DNA from: Polytrichum commune
Taxonomy: Eukaryota > Streptophyta > Polytrichopsida > Polytrichales > Polytrichaceae
Reading direction: 5' to 3'
Assembly (NCBI GenBank): GCA_950295325.1
Contig: OX485805.1
Coordinates: 13,366,501 to 13,430,500 of the forward strand
DNA: 64,000 nt
Below are positions 61,010 to 64,000 of this stretch, piece by piece. A model generated the notes under the pieces. The model did no database searches. It saw nothing but the letters and a program-made list of their open reading frames with translations, and was not told the origin of the DNA. The translations under genes and the position numbers were made by a program. Each line of letters starts with the position of its first letter. Within the stretch, counting starts at the first letter, position 1.

Positions 61010-63600
61010 ACCACATTAACAGATGCAGAGATCGAGCAGCAGCTTGTAGAGTATAACTTTGTCTGAAGAGTTATGCTTGATTAAAATTGTGTGCAGGTAT
61101 GAATTTCTACAGTAGAATAATAGCTTTACTTCGTTCCACATCTACCTCGACAATAATTTATTGAATATGACAGATTCACTCGATTGAAAAGAATCTACAA
61201 GCCTGTGCTATGAATTACTAATTCCCATGCATGTTGATATAGGACAGGAGATTAAAGCTGAGCGAAGTTCTGCGGAAGGCTGTAGACAGGAATGTGTGAA
61301 CTAGAGGAATCGGTGATGTAGCACGGTAGACAAGGAGAAGAAGATTCTGGTGATGGTTCAAGAATTTGGTTGCTTCAACAACAATTCTCATCACCAGAAA
61401 TCGACAAGATGAACGGCTATGCATAGCGCCATCATGTGTTTGATGGTATATGCCACGAGTGCTGTAAGAATACAAAATAGCAGATTTGCTACAAAACTCC
61501 ATCGTAACACCTAAGACCTGCGGAGATCCCAATGGTGACTCTTAGCGGAACACAAGAACGGTTCAGCTAGCGCAACACACAAAAGGTTTCGCCTTGAGTC
61601 CTTCTACACAAACAGCAAGACAGACATAGCCTACTCCGCTGCATCGGTAACGTTCCAAAAGTAAATGCATCGCAACTGCAAGCAACATCCGAACAACATC
61701 TGTGGGTTCTGATGAAACACGACTTGATCCTTTAATATCTAGAAGTTAGGAAAATCATAAGGAAGAACAGAGAGACAGAACTTTCACGATTTGTTGTACT
61801 TGTTAAGAACCTCCTCGAGAATAATATATACCAGATACTACACAATGGGCAACGTGAAATTAAAATGCTGTGAACGAGCTGACAATCTATTGCAGAAGAG
61901 CAAGAGAGAAGAGCGAACCAATCGGTTGTAGGTAAGGCTGGGTCGGCGAAGAGATCTACTGCGAAGGAACACACCATGTAAAGATGGATCGCCAGTGCAC
62001 GCATATTTATACCACAGGATATTGTACAAAAAAGTATAAGCGAGCACAGATTTCACCGAAATTGCAGTCAACGATCATGGACGATAAATTTCTACATTGC
62101 TGCCCACTTAGCTAGGTTGCTTGGGACCCACTTTCTAGCATATAGTAGATCGTCTCCAAAAAACTACGCTACCATAATCATGTTTCTCCATAATTAAAAT
62201 TGTGATTCCTTTCACCTATATCCAGCCCTCTAGTGATGATCCGCGCACTGCTCTTCGTGTGCCTCTGTAGAAACCGGAGCCTAAACTCCCTAAACCTTGA
62301 AAGCATATTCTCTTTGTACACTTCGCAGTAATTTCAGCCTGTTGGATTTCAGATCGCATTCCACATAGCTGGTGGATACCGTAACTTGATATGATGTTGC
62401 AAAATTTCCCGGGTTTACATATGGGCCTAAGTCTGTTGAGTCTATGCTCAACGGTGACAGGTCTCTAATTTACGGTTGGCGTCATTTCTCTTTGATGTTG
62501 CAAAATGTTAACTGGACCCAACCCGAGCCAACCCACTGTAGAGCAAGTGAGAAGGACACTTTGACATTGAATTTCATAGTTAACATTTAAGTACACTTCA
62601 TTGGTAGAGCGGTCCTCTCCTCATGTCTTTCTGAAAGGGAAAATGAAGTGCTGCAGAGGGATCTCATCTCTCTGTGCATTAGTTTCTTGGATCATGCAAA
62701 CCCTACGTCGCTCCGTTCCATAGGGTTTGCAAAGGTCGAACGGTCACCAAGTCGTGCATATTGTCATGTACTTTTAAGGTACTTGTAGGCATCTTAAAGT
62801 GTAACCCCACATGTTTATGTTTTTTAATAGGAAAGAATAAGCAGGTAGAAGGTGAGGTCGAAAGGAGGTAGTGGATTTAGAAGGTTGCAGGAGGCGGCAG
62901 CCTATGGAAATGGCGGGCCAAGAGGGATGGACTTGTACTACTTGCAAAATATAATATTCTTGACATGATTTCTACGAATTTTTTGTGCGTAGAAATCAGG
63001 ACAAGAATATCAAATTAAGTAGTCGTTCGTTGTCCACAGTCTACTGCGAGGCATACATATCTCAGGTATGTTTCAAAGTATTGAATCCTTATATGAAGTG
63101 ATTGGAAGCAAGTTCGAAGCAATTCTAAGTTCCAACACTCTATGTGATGATGTGCGCAATTGCTAGTCATCAGCTAATTTATGCCTTTCTGCATCCTACA
63201 ATGTAGATCCTTTGAGGTCGTGACCAGATTTTTGATAATATTCAATCTTTCCGTCATTGTGGTACGTGGAGATACAGAACCTCTGGTGTTCTAATCTGAT
63301 GGGAATACTATGTGGATGATGTAAATTGTCCCGACCAAAATAGGATTTGATGATGCTGGATATTGTTTACTAATTTCATGGCTTGGGAAGTTGGGAATTA
63401 CTTAAGTTCCGACAGTTTTTGTGTGAGGCAGTTTTGAGAGGGTTGATACACTGGTCAAGAACAGAGTCCGTTGACCTAATTCGAAACGCTCTTCAATCCC
63501 TGCTCATATACTGCAAACCAAATGTCCGGCCAACGAATTTGTTCTCCGAGTTACAGCTCTGACAAGAATTTAAGAATCGAGGCTGGATAACCGGTATCGA
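61010..63600. other. Low-repeat region, no coding gene recognised
   Basis: This region is probably partly leader or promoter for the minus-strand membrane-protein gene. A hairpin (GCAAACCCTA ... TAGGGTTTGC) lies at 62,696-62,730. Minus-strand frames of 77-104 codons at 61,218-62,071 have no recognisable family. Confidence 0.35.
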
Positions 63601-63613
63601 TTATCTGAATGCT

Positions 63614-63629
63614 TAAACCCTAAACCCTA
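63614..63629 (+). promoter_or_regulatory. Double telo-box
   Basis: TAAACCCTAAACCCTA is two overlapping plant telomere-type repeats on the plus strand. In plants, such motifs sit close to transcription starts. The surrounding unique sequence could be the leader of a gene that begins near or beyond the window end. Confidence 0.4.
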
Positions 63630-64000
63630 TCGCTTAGACGCAGGATGATGCGCCTATAGGGGAAATACATACTACAGAGTAGCACCATACTGAATTGACA
63701 TTTGAAAATTGCTGGAGATTCATGTCAATATGTAATTACTGATGCAAATAGATCAACATTGTAGACCCAAATTTAGAGATACAGGCACTCTGTCACGCAC
63801 CTATATAGGAGGATTTTCTTCCAGAAACCGTAGGACGTACAATCATCGTGATTTGATGCTTACTTGAATCACAGTTACAATGTGGACATGCAGACATCAC
63901 AAGAATATTCATACATCGACATAGAAACCACAATGATCTTGTGCCACCGTGCAGATCATTACACAGCGGCGGTATAAGCAGCGCTGGTTTCTGTAGCAGA

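Noticed and set aside
1-64000. CRISPR arrays, bacterial operons or phage genes
   Set aside because: Introns, plant protein families and transposon types show that this is plant nuclear DNA; no regularly spaced short repeats with unique spacers were seen.

Overview
This window is nuclear DNA from a land plant. It is AT-rich and gene-poor, with GT-AG introns, plant-type protein families, a plant telo-box (AAACCCTAA) and dense miniature transposons. I cannot name the species. One gene has a domain layout shared with animals but not with Arabidopsis, which hints at a seed-free plant (bryophyte, lycophyte or fern); that is inference.

Layout. Positions 1-25,500 are intergenic and repeat-rich: MITE families with clear terminal inverted repeats, a 1.07 kb foldback palindrome (5,655-6,728) and a decayed hAT transposon with a perfect 8-bp target duplication (21,825-22,872). 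An alpha/beta hydrolase gene with four coding exons lies on the plus strand at 26,756-30,152, behind a tandemly duplicated leader. Positions 30,800-34,500 hold a 60-bp tandem array and a second foldback (about 32,885-34,080). A single-exon gene for an unrecognised 264-residue helical protein follows at 34,973-35,767. The most notable gene is on the minus strand (41,887 to 36,659). It is an ALKBH8-type tRNA wobble-uridine enzyme of about 753 residues that joins an RRM, an AlkB dioxygenase and a TRM9-like methyltransferase.

Positions 42,000-57,000 are again repeats. They include a roughly 270-bp divergent satellite and a Tc1-type (DD34E) transposase pseudogene split by a 2,261-bp LTR-type insertion with 5-bp target duplications. 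From 57,300 the sequence is less repetitive. It contains a GC-richer pyrimidine leader with no coding sequence I can recognise, and a gene for a small His-rich two-helix membrane protein on the minus strand (60,740-60,255).

The genes form no operon or obvious pathway. The hydrolase is probably metabolic, the ALKBH8-like enzyme acts on tRNA anticodons, and the other two are of unknown function. Exon boundaries were read by eye from splice signals and family conservation. No searches were run.
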